Translations under genes and position numbers: made by a program
NCBI RefSeq assembly: GCF_963422335.1
Contig: NZ_OY729424.1
Coordinates: forward strand, 1,240,001-1,304,000
DNA: 64,000 nucleotides
Source: an uncultured Roseateles sp.
GTDB taxonomy: Bacteria > Pseudomonadota > Gammaproteobacteria > Burkholderiales > Burkholderiaceae_C
Reading direction: 5' to 3'
Notes under the pieces: generated by a model
Told to the model about the DNA's origin: nothing
The model's input: only the letters and a program-made list of their open reading frames with translations
Database searches by the model: none
Shown: positions 26,017-35,094 of the stretch, piece after piece
Layout: each line of letters opens with the position of its first letter
How positions within the stretch are numbered: the stretch's first letter is position 1

Positions 26017-28706
26017 TGGACAAGCATTACCTGACCCCGCTGTTCCAGCCCGAAGCCATCGTCGTGTTCGCCGGCCGGGCCGATGACCCGGCCTCGCTGA
26101 CCCCTCACGCCCAGGCCCTGCACGCGGCCCTGCGCGCCCAGCGCTACACCGGCACCTTGCAGTTTCTGGACATCCACACCACCGGCACCCTGGCCGATCT
26201 GGCCCAGGCCCGGGCCGACCTGGCCATCATCGCGTTGCCGCCCGAGGACCTGGCCGCCGCGCTGGAGATCGCAGGCCGGGTCAGCTGCCGTGCGGCGCTG
26301 GTGATCTCCAGCGGCATCGGCGCGGAGCAGGCGGCCGAGCTGAAGAAAATCGCCCGCCGCGAGGGGGTGTTCCTGCTGGGTCCGAACTGCCTGGGCCTGC
26401 AGCGCCCGCAGCTGCAGCTCAATGCCAGCGCGGCCGGTCCGCTGGCCCGGGCGGGCTCGCTGGCCCTGGTGTCGCAGTCCGGCGCGCTGACGGCCTCGAT
26501 GCTGGACTGGGCCAGCAACAATGCGGTGGGCTTCTCGTCGGTGGTCTCGCTGGGCCCGAATACCGCGGTCGATATTGCCCAGGTGCTGGACTTCCTGGCC
26601 AACGATGCGCAGACGCACAGCATCATCGTCTACCTCGAAGGCATCTCCAACGCGCGCCGTTTCATGAGCGCGCTGCGCATGGCCGCCAATGCCAAGCCGG
26701 TGGTGGTGCTGAAGGCCGGCCGCCGGCCGGCCGGCAACGAAGCGGCGCAAACGCACAGCGGCACCATCGTGGGCAGCGATGATGTCTTCGATGCCGCGCT
26801 GCGCCGCGCCGGCGCGGTGCGCGTGCGTTCCTTCGTCGAGCTGTTCTCGGCGGCCAAATGCCTGGCCTCGCGTTACCGGCCGGTGGGCAAGCGCCTGGCC
26901 ATCGTCACCAATGGCGGCGGGCCCGGCGTGCTGGCTGCCGACTGGATCAACGAGATCGCACTGGATCTGGGCAGGCTGTCGACCGACAGCGCGGCGGCGC
27001 TGAAGCCGCTGCTCAACAGCCATGCCTCGCTGTCGGACCTGATAGACCTGTCCGAGGAGGCCACGCCCGAGCACTACAAGGCGGCGATCGAGGCGGCCTG
27101 CCGCGACCGCGCCATCGACGGCGTGCTGGCGATCTATTCACCCAAGGTCGGCGGTGACGCCTCGGCCGTGGCCCGTGCGCTGGGCGAGATCAAACGCAGC
27201 ATAGGCAAGCCGCTGCTGTGCTGCTGGATGGGCGACGCCACCGTGCAGGCGGCGCGTGCCATCCTCAACGAGGCCGCGATACCGAGCTTTCGCACGCCCG
27301 AGGCGGCGGTGGGCGCCTTCGGCAATATCGCCTCGTTCTACCAGAACCAGCTGCTGCTGCAGCAGACGCCGCCGCCGCTCTCGACGCTGGCCAAGCCCGA
27401 TATCGAGGCCGCGCGCCTGGTGATCGAAAGCGTGCTGGCCGAGCGCCGCAAGGTGCTGACCGAGATGGAGTCCAAGACCCTGCTGTCGGCCTTCCACATC
27501 CCGGTCACCAACACCATACTGGCGCGCAATGCCAACGAGGCGATGATGATTGCCACCCAGCTGGGTTTTCCGGTGGCGCTGAAGATCGCCTCGCCCGACA
27601 TCAGCCACAAGTCCGATGTGCAGGGCGTGGTGCTGAACCTGGCCAGCGGCACGGCGGTGCGCGATGCCTACAACGATATGGTCGAGCGGGTCGGCCGCCT
27701 GCTGCCGCAGGCGCGTATCAATGGCATCACGGTGCAGAAGATGGCGCGGGCCCGGCGCGGCCGCGAGATTTACATCGGCCTGGTCACCGACGAGCCCTTC
27801 GGCCCGGTGATCGTGTTCGGCGCGGGTGGCACGATGATAGAGTTGATCAACGACCGCGCGATGGAGCTGCCACCGCTGAACCAGTTCCTGGCCCGGCGCC
27901 TGATCGAGCGCTCCCGCGTGGCCGAGACCCTGGGCGAATGGCGGGGCGCCAGCGCCGTCGACATGGATGCGCTGGAACAGCTGCTGCTGCGCGTGTCCGA
28001 GATGGTCTGCGAGCTGCCCCAGCTGCGCGAGATGGACATCAACCCCATCATCATCGACGAATCGGGCGCGGTGGCGGTGGACGCGCGCATCGTCATCGAC
28101 AGCGCGCCGCAGGCCGTCAGCGGCCGCTCGAACAACTACGGCCATCTGTCGATACTGCCTTACCCGGCGCGCTACGAGCAGGTCTGGCCCTTGCCCGGCG
28201 GCGGCGAGTACGCGTTGCGGCCCATCCACCCGGACGACGCGCAGATGCTGCAGGACCTGGTGCAGCAGCTCTCGCCCGAGAGCCGCTACTTCCGCTTCGT
28301 CTCGTCCATGGTCGAGCTGCCGCCGGCGATGCTGGCCCGCTTCACGCTGATCGACTACGACCGCGAGATGGCCCTGGTGGCCGTGGCCAAGGAGCGGGTG
28401 GCCGGGGCCGACGGCGAGATCAGCGAGACCGAGCGCATCGTCGGCGTGTCGCGCTACATCACCAACCCGGACCAGTCGAGCTGCGAGTTTTCGCTGCTGG
28501 TGGCCGATGACTTCAAGGGCCGCGGCCTGGGCTCAAGGCTGATGGAGAGCATCATGGACGTGGCCCGCGAGAAGGGCCTGGCCGAGATCGAGGGCCTGGT
28601 GCTGGCCAACAACCCGGGCATGCTCAAGCTGATGCGCGGCCTGGGTTTCACTGTCAAACCCTTCGACGAAGACCGCGATTTCAAGCTCGTCACGCATGCG
28701 CTCTGA
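26016..28706 (+). CDS. Pat-type protein lysine acetyltransferase (ACS-like fused to GNAT)
   Basis: 896 residues, the length of Pat/YfiQ. Residues about 5-130 form a CoA-binding fold, 150-460 a succinyl-CoA-synthetase-like region (THSGTIVGSDDVFDAALRRAG), 480-700 an ATP-grasp domain (FPVALKIASPDISHKSD) and 725-890 a GNAT acetyltransferase (FSLLVADDFKGRGLGSRLM is the acetyl-CoA site). In enterobacteria Pat acetylates and silences acetyl-CoA synthetase and other targets. It is the second gene of an overlapping operon with the deacetylase. Confidence 0.9.
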   Translation: MDKHYLTPLFQPEAIVVFAGRADDPASLTPHAQALHAALRAQRYTGTLQFLDIHTTGTLADLAQARADLAIIALPPEDLAAALEIAGRVSCRAALVISSGIGAEQAAELKKIARREGVFLLGPNCLGLQRPQLQLNASAAGPLARAGSLALVSQSGALTASMLDWASNNAVGFSSVVSLGPNTAVDIAQVLDFLANDAQTHSIIVYLEGISNARRFMSALRMAANAKPVVVLKAGRRPAGNEAAQTHSGTIVGSDDVFDAALRRAGAVRVRSFVELFSAAKCLASRYRPVGKRLAIVTNGGGPGVLAADWINEIALDLGRLSTDSAAALKPLLNSHASLSDLIDLSEEATPEHYKAAIEAACRDRAIDGVLAIYSPKVGGDASAVARALGEIKRSIGKPLLCCWMGDATVQAARAILNEAAIPSFRTPEAAVGAFGNIASFYQNQLLLQQTPPPLSTLAKPDIEAARLVIESVLAERRKVLTEMESKTLLSAFHIPVTNTILARNANEAMMIATQLGFPVALKIASPDISHKSDVQGVVLNLASGTAVRDAYNDMVERVGRLLPQARINGITVQKMARARRGREIYIGLVTDEPFGPVIVFGAGGTMIELINDRAMELPPLNQFLARRLIERSRVAETLGEWRGASAVDMDALEQLLLRVSEMVCELPQLREMDINPIIIDESGAVAVDARIVIDSAPQAVSGRSNNYGHLSILPYPARYEQVWPLPGGGEYALRPIHPDDAQMLQDLVQQLSPESRYFRFVSSMVELPPAMLARFTLIDYDREMALVAVAKERVAGADGEISETERIVGVSRYITNPDQSSCEFSLLVADDFKGRGLGSRLMESIMDVAREKGLAEIEGLVLANNPGMLKLMRGLGFTVKPFDEDRDFKLVTHAL

Positions 28707-28715
28707 GCGCCAGGT

Positions 28716-29576
28716 TCACCAGCGCGAGGTCCAGTCCTTGCTGCCGGGGTCGGACCGGCTGGGCCTGAGCATCAGCAGGCCGCCCGGCGAGGTCACCGTG
28801 TAGAGCAGGGCGGCGGTCTCGGCGTCGGGTTGGCCGGCTATGTTCGACGGCCGGTACTTCATCTGGAAGGTCGAGATCACATTGCGGGTGGCGGTGTCGA
28901 GCAGACCGCTTTGCGGCACGGCGAAGCCATGCTCGGCGAGCTTGCGCTGGTACCAGGCCACGTCCGGCGGCTGCAGTTCGAACTCGGGCCGCTTGGCGTT
29001 GACGACGATGGCATCGGGCCAGGGGATCAGCCCCTCGTCGGCCAGGCGCTTCCAGGGGAAGGCCGGACCCGGGTCCTGCTTGAGCTGGGGCGCCACCTCG
29101 TTGTGGCCGAGGATGCGGTCCGGGCGCACCTCGTGGCGCCGCGCCACGTCCTTGACCAGAGCCACCACCGCATCGATCTGCGCCGGTGCGAATGGCGCGT
29201 AGACACGGCCGGCCGGGGTCTCGGCATAGCCCGGGTTGACGATTTCGATGCCGATCGAGCTGGCATTCAGATTGGCATGGCTTTGCCACTGGCTGGGACC
29301 GGCATGCCAGGCACGGCGGTTCTCGTCGACCAGGCCGTGGATGCGCACCGGCTCGTCGCTGACCAGGTAGTGGCTGGAGACCTGGCCCTGGGTCAGCGTC
29401 TTCAGCGCACTGGAGAAGCCGCCTACCGTGTAGTGCAGCACGATGAACAACACCCGGCTGTCCTGGCCGCTGGCGCTGATGCTGCGGTCTATCGCCAGGC
29501 CCTGGGGCGGGCTGGCGCAGGCGGCCAGCAGCAGGGTGGCGATCAGGCAGGCGAATCGGGCGGTCAGCGGCTTCAT
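28716..29576 (-). CDS. Lipoprotein N-acetylmuramoyl-L-alanine amidase (AmiD-like)
   Basis: 286 residues from ATG 29576. The signal peptide ends in lipobox LAAC (Cys about 19). The Amidase_2 domain (about 45-190) has zinc ligands in VLHYTVGG, AWHAG and GHNEV, with KQDPGPAFPWKRL supplying the last ligand region. A C-terminal peptidoglycan-binding domain follows (about 210-275). It cleaves the amide bond between MurNAc and the stem peptide from the outer-membrane side. Confidence 0.9.
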   Translation of the reverse strand: MKPLTARFACLIATLLLAACASPPQGLAIDRSISASGQDSRVLFIVLHYTVGGFSSALKTLTQGQVSSHYLVSDEPVRIHGLVDENRRAWHAGPSQWQSHANLNASSIGIEIVNPGYAETPAGRVYAPFAPAQIDAVVALVKDVARRHEVRPDRILGHNEVAPQLKQDPGPAFPWKRLADEGLIPWPDAIVVNAKRPEFELQPPDVAWYQRKLAEHGFAVPQSGLLDTATRNVISTFQMKYRPSNIAGQPDAETAALLYTVTSPGGLLMLRPSRSDPGSKDWTSRW

Positions 29577-29656
29577 CGGGGGTGGGGGCGTCAACGGGCT
29601 GCACATCGTAGCCGCCATGGGCTTATGCTGGCCGCTCCACTGCAAGGAATTCGACG

Positions 29657-30403
29657 ATGGGGCTTCGACACCTCCTGATCGCAGCGCTGACCGGCGTGGC
29701 CGGGATGGCGCTCGCTGCCGACCTCAAGGTTCTCACCGCCGGCGCCTTCAAGCCGGTGCTGGTGGCTCTGGCGCCGGCCTTCGAGCAGCAGACCGGCCAC
29801 CGGCTGCAGATCGAGAACGACACCGCCGGGGCCCTGCTCAAGCGCATCGAGGCCGGCGAGGTGTTTGACCTGGTCGTGCTGCCGGCGGGCGGCATCGAGC
29901 AACTGGTCAAGCGTGGTGCGGCCGGCGCGGCCCGGCCGCTGGCGCGGGTGGCCATCGGTGTGGCGGTGAAGCGCGGCGCGCCGCTGCCCGACATCGGCAG
30001 CGTGGCCGCCTTCAAGCAGGCCTTGCTGGCGGCCCGGGCGGTGGCCTATATCGACCCGGCCGCCGGTGGCTCCAGCGGCATCTATCTGGCGCAGCTGTTC
30101 GACAAGCTGGGCATCGCCGCACAGATCGCACCCAAGGCGGTGCTGGTGCCGGGCGGCCTGGTGGCGCAGCGCCTGGTCAGCGGCGAGGCCGATCTGGCCC
30201 TGCACCAGATCAGCGAGATCCTGGCCGTGCCGGGCGCGGTGCTGGTCGGGCCGATACCGGCGGAAATCCAGAACTACACCGTCTATGCCGGCGCGGTGTC
30301 GGCCACGGCCCGCGAGGGTGCCGCTGCGCTGGCCCTGCTGTCGCAGCTGACCGGTGCCGAAGCGAGGGCACTGCTGGCCGCCAAGGGCATGGAGGCGCCC
30401 TGA
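29657..30403 (+). CDS. ModA-like periplasmic substrate-binding protein
   Basis: 248 residues with signal peptide (ends MALAA). DLKVLTAGAFKPVLVALAP and the later DPAAGGSSGIYLAQL are features of the molybdate-binding-like class. There is no permease or ATPase gene beside it, so it is an orphan. Such orphan ModA-like proteins are common in Burkholderiales; the ligand need not be molybdate. Confidence 0.8.
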   Translation: MGLRHLLIAALTGVAGMALAADLKVLTAGAFKPVLVALAPAFEQQTGHRLQIENDTAGALLKRIEAGEVFDLVVLPAGGIEQLVKRGAAGAARPLARVAIGVAVKRGAPLPDIGSVAAFKQALLAARAVAYIDPAAGGSSGIYLAQLFDKLGIAAQIAPKAVLVPGGLVAQRLVSGEADLALHQISEILAVPGAVLVGPIPAEIQNYTVYAGAVSATAREGAAALALLSQLTGAEARALLAAKGMEAP

Positions 30404-30413
30404 TCCGCGAGCT

Positions 30414-30818
30414 TCAGCACAGCGGCGCCGCAACGCCCTTCAGCTCGATCGCGTTGCCATCGGGGTCGTGCAGATAGATCGACGGGCCCAGGCCCTCGGC
30501 GCCGTAGCGCGGGCCGGCGTCGATGACGGCCACCCGATGCTGCTGCAGGTGCTTGCGCAGCGCCGCCTCGTCGAACGGGTGCACGCCCAGGCAGACATGG
30601 TCGACGCGGCCCGCGTCGCCGCAGCTCTCGCTGGGCACGATGTCGATCAGCGAGCGGCCGGCGCGCAGCTGGGCCAGGCCCTTGCCGGGCAGGCCGCGCT
30701 CCAAGGTGCAGCCCAGCACCTCGCAGTAGAAGGCGGCCAGGCGCGCACCATCGGTGGAGCGGAACACCACGTGGTCCAGCCCGGTCGGCGCGAAAGGCAG
30801 CGGTGTCGGATGCGTCAT
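30414..30818 (-). CDS. VOC-family (glyoxalase-fold) protein
   Basis: 134 residues from ATG 30818, preferred over 30830 because GGAG lies six bases upstream. Two beta-alpha-beta-beta-beta modules carry the metal ligands: GLDHVVFRS, RVDHVCLGV and the terminal DPDGNAIELKG. Members are metal-dependent lyases, isomerases, dioxygenases or resistance proteins; the substrate is unclear. It is divergent from a MarR gene with a long inverted repeat between them, so it is probably MarR-controlled. Confidence 0.85.
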   Translation of the reverse strand: MTHPTPLPFAPTGLDHVVFRSTDGARLAAFYCEVLGCTLERGLPGKGLAQLRAGRSLIDIVPSESCGDAGRVDHVCLGVHPFDEAALRKHLQQHRVAVIDAGPRYGAEGLGPSIYLHDPDGNAIELKGVAAPLC

Positions 30819-30833
30819 GCGACACTCCATTTG

Positions 30834-30876
30834 TCTTGATGCCGAGATAATAAAGGTAGTTATCTCGGCGTCAAGA
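30834..30876. promoter_or_regulatory. MarR operator candidate (17-bp arms)
   Basis: TCTTGATGCCGAGATAA (30834-30850) is complementary to 30860-30876 with one mismatch, separated by nine bases. Each arm resembles a MarR half-site of TATCT/AGATA type. It covers most of the VOC/MarR divergent region. Confidence 0.75.
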
Positions 30877-30903
30877 TAAATTCGATGCCGAGCAGAGGGC
30901 CCC

Positions 30904-31428
30904 ATGAGCGACGACGCCGCCACACCGCAAGACCATATCGACCGCCTGCAGGCCCAGTGGACGCAAGAGCTGCCCGGGCTGGACACCGAGGGCATGGCCA
31001 TCATCGGCCGCGCCCGCCGCATCACCCTGCATTTGCGCCCGCCGATCGAGGCCGTGCTGGCCCGCCATGGGCTGGACGCGGGCCAGTTCGATGTGCTGTC
31101 CACGCTGCTGCGCTCAGGCCCTCCCTACCGCTGCACGCCGACCGAGCTGTACAAGATGCTGATGATCTCGTCCGGCGGCCTGACCGACCGCCTGGCCCGC
31201 CTGGAGGCCGCCGGCCTGGTGCGGCGCAGCCCGGCCGACACCGACAAGCGCAGCCTGCTGGTCGAGCTGACCGAGCTGGGCAGCCAGCGCACCGAGGCAG
31301 CCTTCCGCGAAGACATGGCACTGGAATCCAAGCTGCTCGCGGGCCTCAGCAAGCCCGAACGGCGCCAGCTCGCCGCGCTGTTGCGCAAGCTGGCGCTGAG
31401 CCTGCCCGATGATGCGGGCGTCGATTAG
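30904..31428 (+). CDS. MarR-family transcriptional regulator
   Basis: 174 residues, slightly longer than the average MarR. The winged helix-turn-helix (about 60-130) includes YKMLMISSGGLTDRLARLEAAGLV and the wing SPADTDKRSLLVELTE. It probably represses the divergent VOC gene and itself through the inverted repeat at 30834-30876. The inducer is unknown. Confidence 0.9.
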   Translation: MSDDAATPQDHIDRLQAQWTQELPGLDTEGMAIIGRARRITLHLRPPIEAVLARHGLDAGQFDVLSTLLRSGPPYRCTPTELYKMLMISSGGLTDRLARLEAAGLVRRSPADTDKRSLLVELTELGSQRTEAAFREDMALESKLLAGLSKPERRQLAALLRKLALSLPDDAGVD

Positions 31429-31437
31429 GGCCTGAAC

Positions 31438-32433
31438 TCAGGCGCCGATCTCGACCCGGTTGCGACCCTGGGCCTTGGCCCGATACAGCGCGGCGTCGGC
31501 ACGGGCAATCAGGCTTTCGATGCGGTCGCCCGGCCGCCAGGCGCTGACGCCGAAGCTGGCGGTGCAGTGGCCAGCGCCGTCCAGCTGCCGGCCCTGGATG
31601 GCCAGACGCAGCTTCTCGGCCAGGGTGGCGGCGCCTTCGGCATCGGTGTTGCGGCAGATCAGCATGAACTCCTCGCCGCCCCAACGGCCGGCCAGATCGG
31701 TCTCGCGAGCGCCGTCGACCAGCAGGCCGGCCACCGTGGTCAGCACCGCATCGCCGGCCTGGTGGCCGAAGCTGTCGTTGACCTGCTTGAACTTGTCGAT
31801 GTCCAACAGCACCAGGGCCAGCGGGCCGCCGAAGCGCTGGCAGCGCGCCAGCTCGACCTCCAGCGTCCTGTCCAGCATCAGCCGGTTGTGCAGCCCGGTC
31901 AGCGGATCGGTGATGGCCAGGCGCTCCAGCTCCGTATTTTTCTGCTGCAGCTCCAAGGTGCGCGCCGTCACCTTGGCCTCCAGCTCGGCGTTCAGGCGCT
32001 GCAGCTCGGCGTTGATGCGCAACAGCTCGCGCCCCTGTTCGAAAGCGCGCAGCGCACTGCTCACGGTCAGCGACAGATCGGCATTGTCGAAAGGCTTTTC
32101 GATGAAGCGGTACAGACGCGCCTCGTTGATCGAGCGTTTCACCGCCTCCAGATCGCTCTGGCCGGTGAGCAGGATCTTCTGCGCGTCGGGGTGTTTGCCG
32201 TGGATGCGCACCAGCAACTCGTCGCCGCGCATGCCCGGCATGATGTAGTCCGACAGCACCACCGCCAGCTGCGGGCCCTGCGGGTCCAGCCCGTCCAGCA
32301 GCGCCAGCGCCTCGTCGGCGCTTTCGGCCATCTCGATGCGGTGCCTGGGCTCCAGGTCGCGTGTGAGCAGGGCGTGCAGGGTGATACGCATCGTGGCATC
32401 GTCATCGACACAGAGAATCAGGTGTGACGCCAT
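31438..32433 (-). CDS. Response regulator with diguanylate cyclase output (REC-GGDEF)
   Basis: 331 residues. REC domain 1-125 with VDDD at 9-12, the phospho-acceptor Asp62 in VLSDYIMPG and the switch Lys in EKPF. A coiled-coil linker (about 135-170) leads to GGDEF with the active GGEEF in RWGGEEFML (about 250). On phosphorylation it would dimerise and make cyclic di-GMP from two GTP. No I-site RxxD is evident just before GGEEF. No kinase is adjacent; the orphan kinases in the window are possible partners. Confidence 0.9.
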   Translation of the reverse strand: MASHLILCVDDDATMRITLHALLTRDLEPRHRIEMAESADEALALLDGLDPQGPQLAVVLSDYIMPGMRGDELLVRIHGKHPDAQKILLTGQSDLEAVKRSINEARLYRFIEKPFDNADLSLTVSSALRAFEQGRELLRINAELQRLNAELEAKVTARTLELQQKNTELERLAITDPLTGLHNRLMLDRTLEVELARCQRFGGPLALVLLDIDKFKQVNDSFGHQAGDAVLTTVAGLLVDGARETDLAGRWGGEEFMLICRNTDAEGAATLAEKLRLAIQGRQLDGAGHCTASFGVSAWRPGDRIESLIARADAALYRAKAQGRNRVEIGA

Positions 32434-32580
32434 CCCTTGCTTCTCCCTCGCATGTGTTTTGCCAGGGCAGTTTAGCGGCACTCCGAGGCCGCCGGGAGCT
32501 CGAAAAATCCTGCCAACCAAGCCGGCTTCGCCTATACCTGTTGAGCCACCTTGGGTGGCGCATCAGACAGGAGACATGCC

Positions 32581-32934
32581 ATGAGTTCAAACGTCTTGTT
32601 CTTTGGCTGGAACCGTTCCATTCCCGGGCGCGAGAAGATGAGCGCCGAGCACTTCCAGTCCTTCGGTGAGTACCTGGCCACCCAGCAGCGCAAGGCCCTG
32701 ATCCAGTCTTTCGAGCCGATCTTTCTTGATCCGCATGGCGGCGAGCTGAACGGCTTCTTCCTGATACGCGGCGACGGCCCTCAGCTCGACACCCTGATGG
32801 CCAGCGATGAATGGCGCACCCACACCATCCGCGCGGCCGTCCATCTGGACAAGGCCGGCGCGGTGCGTGGCGCCTGCGGCGACGAGGTCGCACAGCGCAT
32901 GGGCGTCTGGATGAAGGAACTGCCGGCCAAGTGA
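32581..32934 (+). CDS. Small conserved-looking protein, unknown function
   Basis: 117 residues from ATG 32581, with an AGGAGA-like site just upstream (gacaggagacatgcc). No signal peptide or membrane segment. The sequence (SSNVLFFGWNRSIPGREKMS, later FEPIFLDPHGGELNGFFLIRG) suggests a compact alpha/beta barrel like dimeric small stress proteins, but I do not recognise a family. It stands alone, just upstream of the membrane/AAA cassette but outside its flanking repeat. Confidence 0.75.
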   Translation: MSSNVLFFGWNRSIPGREKMSAEHFQSFGEYLATQQRKALIQSFEPIFLDPHGGELNGFFLIRGDGPQLDTLMASDEWRTHTIRAAVHLDKAGAVRGACGDEVAQRMGVWMKELPAK

Positions 32935-32964
32935 GGCGGGGACTGTTTCCCGACCAAGGCATCT

Positions 32965-32975
32965 GCGTTACATTC
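32965..32975 (+). repeat. 11-bp direct repeat, left copy (GCGTTACATTC)
   Basis: Identical to 37495-37505. The two copies bracket the three-gene cassette exactly. The right copy lies in the 3' end of the tctC-like gene. Confidence 0.5.
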
Positions 32976-33024
32976 GCGGCCGGGCGATCAAAAAAGAACA
33001 GCGTCGCCCAGAGGGAGCATCTGC

Positions 33025-33987
33025 ATGGGTGTTACGTCTTGGTGCGCTGCGCGAGGATTCCTGTGCCAGGCCTTGCTGGGCTCGATGTTGCTTACCGCGC
33101 AGCTTGCCTGTGCCCAGGCGGGAGCGGCATCGGCGCCGACCGCCGCTGCGTCGGCGGCCTCTGCGCCGCGGCCCGACGGCCTGCTCGTCAGCGGCCTGCC
33201 ATCGATCATCGAGTATCCCAACTCGGTCTGGCCCGACTGGCTGTGGTCGCAGCCGCCCCTGTGCCTGTCGTTCTGGTTGCGCAGCCTGGGCCCGCCGACG
33301 CCGGCATTGAAGCTGACCTCGACCGGCATGCTGGAGGCGCGGCTGCTGGACCCGGGCACGGCTCAGCGCAAGGGTTGCTCCACCGATCTGAAGCTGGCGG
33401 CGACGACCTTGTCGCTGTCCCAACTGACCGAGAACGAGCGGGCGGTCGTGCTGGTGCTGCCGGCCAGCGCCTTCCCTGCGGCGGCTGGCGGCGCCAAGGG
33501 CAAGGTCCTGGTGCTGCGTGACGGCTGGCCGGTGAAGGAGTACGGGCTGACCCTGAGGCGCGATGACTACGAACCGTACGCCAAGGTCTTTCTGTGGCTG
33601 ATGGGGATCGCGGTGCCTGGAGTCATAGGCGTCTTTGTCACCCTGCTGGGGTTCAAGTTGACGAAGTACGTGGAGTCGAGGAACAACGAGAACGAGGCGC
33701 TGGAGCGCTTCCGGCGCGACGAGTCCGACGCGCTGAAGAAATTCTTCGGCGGGATCTACAAAACCGCGATGGAGATGCCCGATCGGGACGACTATCTGCG
33801 CACGATTGAGGGTGAGCTCCGCCATCTGCGCATCAAGGAGGGGATTCCGTCCAAGGCGCACGGGCGGCTGTTGAAAGCGCTGAAACAAACTAATCGCAAG
33901 GCACTGGCCAATGAGCTGGCGCTGATCTTTCCGGATCACAAGGAAGCCATCCTGAAGCCGGTCACCCAGGAGCAGCCTCAAACATGA
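33025..33987 (+). CDS. Cassette gene 1: exported/membrane protein of unknown function
   Basis: 320 residues. An N-terminal signal (about 1-30) is followed by an Ala/Ser-rich linker, a periplasmic domain (about 50-185), one membrane segment (about 188-210, FLWLMGIAVPGVIGVFV) and a charged cytoplasmic region (about 212-320) likely to be helical. Thus it has a sensor-like topology with an outside domain and an inside tail. The stop overlaps the start of gene 2 by four bases (ATGA). Base composition of the cassette looks less GC-rich than its surroundings. I do not recognise the family. Confidence 0.75.
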   Translation: MGVTSWCAARGFLCQALLGSMLLTAQLACAQAGAASAPTAAASAASAPRPDGLLVSGLPSIIEYPNSVWPDWLWSQPPLCLSFWLRSLGPPTPALKLTSTGMLEARLLDPGTAQRKGCSTDLKLAATTLSLSQLTENERAVVLVLPASAFPAAAGGAKGKVLVLRDGWPVKEYGLTLRRDDYEPYAKVFLWLMGIAVPGVIGVFVTLLGFKLTKYVESRNNENEALERFRRDESDALKKFFGGIYKTAMEMPDRDDYLRTIEGELRHLRIKEGIPSKAHGRLLKALKQTNRKALANELALIFPDHKEAILKPVTQEQPQT

Positions 33988-35090
33988 CGACGATACGCGA
34001 AGCCATCTGGAAACTGCGCGCCGACCCCTTCTATCCGGAGGTCGATCGCCAGGGCGCACCGATCCCGAAGCCGGCGGTCGAGAAGGACCTGAATCCTTTG
34101 CTGGACGAGCGGGTGCTGCCGTTGTACTTCGACGTCTACGACTGGTCGGCCAGTGATCTGGTCGGCGAGCTGTCCGTCCAGGATGCGCTGGCCAGGTTTC
34201 CGACGCCGCGCAGTCTGCCAGGTAGCGGATTGATGGTGCTGATCTCGGGCTCGCGCGAGACAGGCCTGGACTCGCTGGCCAATCTGCTGCTGCACAAGAT
34301 CCGGCTCACCACCGGCGGGCAGGCACCGATGCTCATCGATATCGAGCTGGAGGGTCGTGACAAGGCGAGCAATGTCGCCGCGGTCGCTCGGCGCATCATT
34401 GACCAAGTCGAGTTCGGCCTGCCAGCACTGCCGGGTCGCGAAGCGCTGGCAGCCAGCATGCAGGCGAAGTACGACCGGGTCAGCAAGGCGCAGGAGGGCC
34501 GGCGTGATGCCAGCTATGCCGAAGTGTTCCGGGCTTTTCGCGACCTGCTCAAGCCCCATGGCGTCCAGCTGGTGGTGAAGATTGAGAAGGGCGGTGACCA
34601 TGACAGCTGGATCAGCATCCTCGAGTCGGTGCGCAGCTGCTGCGCCTATGTGATCGTCACCACGGCCGAGTTTGCCTTTGCCAAGACCTGCTACGACGCG
34701 ATGATAGGCAACAGCCTCAACGTCGCCTGGGTCAAGGCGCAGGCGCTGGACAGAACCAAGGCCCAGCAGTACCTGACCCACCGGTTGGCCGCCGAGCGGT
34801 TGGTGCCCATGGCCGATGCCCTTGATCAAGCCTTGCTACCGTTCACCGCGGATGCACTCGCGGTGCTCTACGAACCCGGCGCGAAGAGCCTGCCGGGCAA
34901 GCCTGTTGAGCACTCGGTCGGTTGGTTGCGACGCACGCTGTATGCGGCCTTGGCCGAGCACTCGGCCGCGCTCGGTCAGCGCCATGCCGGCGCCAGCGAT
35001 GATGAACTGGCCGGTGTCGATCCGCGGACTACCTTGCTGGGCCGCGCCGAAGTGATACGCGCCCGTGACAAACTCAACGGCAAGGTCTGA
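33984..35090 (+). CDS. Cassette gene 2: AAA-like protein with degenerate P-loop
   Basis: 368 residues, soluble. ISGSRETGLDSLANLLLHKI near residue 86-105 sits where a Walker A would be and has the beta-strand/loop/helix pattern, but lacks the GK[ST]. Later LVVKIEKGGDHDSW and VIVTTAEFAF look like Walker B and sensor strands. I infer an inactive relative of the ATPase encoded next. The N-terminal PFYPEVDRQGAP motif resembles the entry of ORC/STAND-like ATPases. It is coupled to gene 1 by ATGA and ends four bases before gene 3. Confidence 0.65.
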   Translation: MTTIREAIWKLRADPFYPEVDRQGAPIPKPAVEKDLNPLLDERVLPLYFDVYDWSASDLVGELSVQDALARFPTPRSLPGSGLMVLISGSRETGLDSLANLLLHKIRLTTGGQAPMLIDIELEGRDKASNVAAVARRIIDQVEFGLPALPGREALAASMQAKYDRVSKAQEGRRDASYAEVFRAFRDLLKPHGVQLVVKIEKGGDHDSWISILESVRSCCAYVIVTTAEFAFAKTCYDAMIGNSLNVAWVKAQALDRTKAQQYLTHRLAAERLVPMADALDQALLPFTADALAVLYEPGAKSLPGKPVEHSVGWLRRTLYAALAEHSAALGQRHAGASDDELAGVDPRTTLLGRAEVIRARDKLNGKV

Positions 35091-35094
35091 GGCC

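Noticed and set aside
29657..30403. Molybdate transport operon
   Set aside because: Only the binding protein is present; no modB/modC beside it, so a molybdate role was not assigned.
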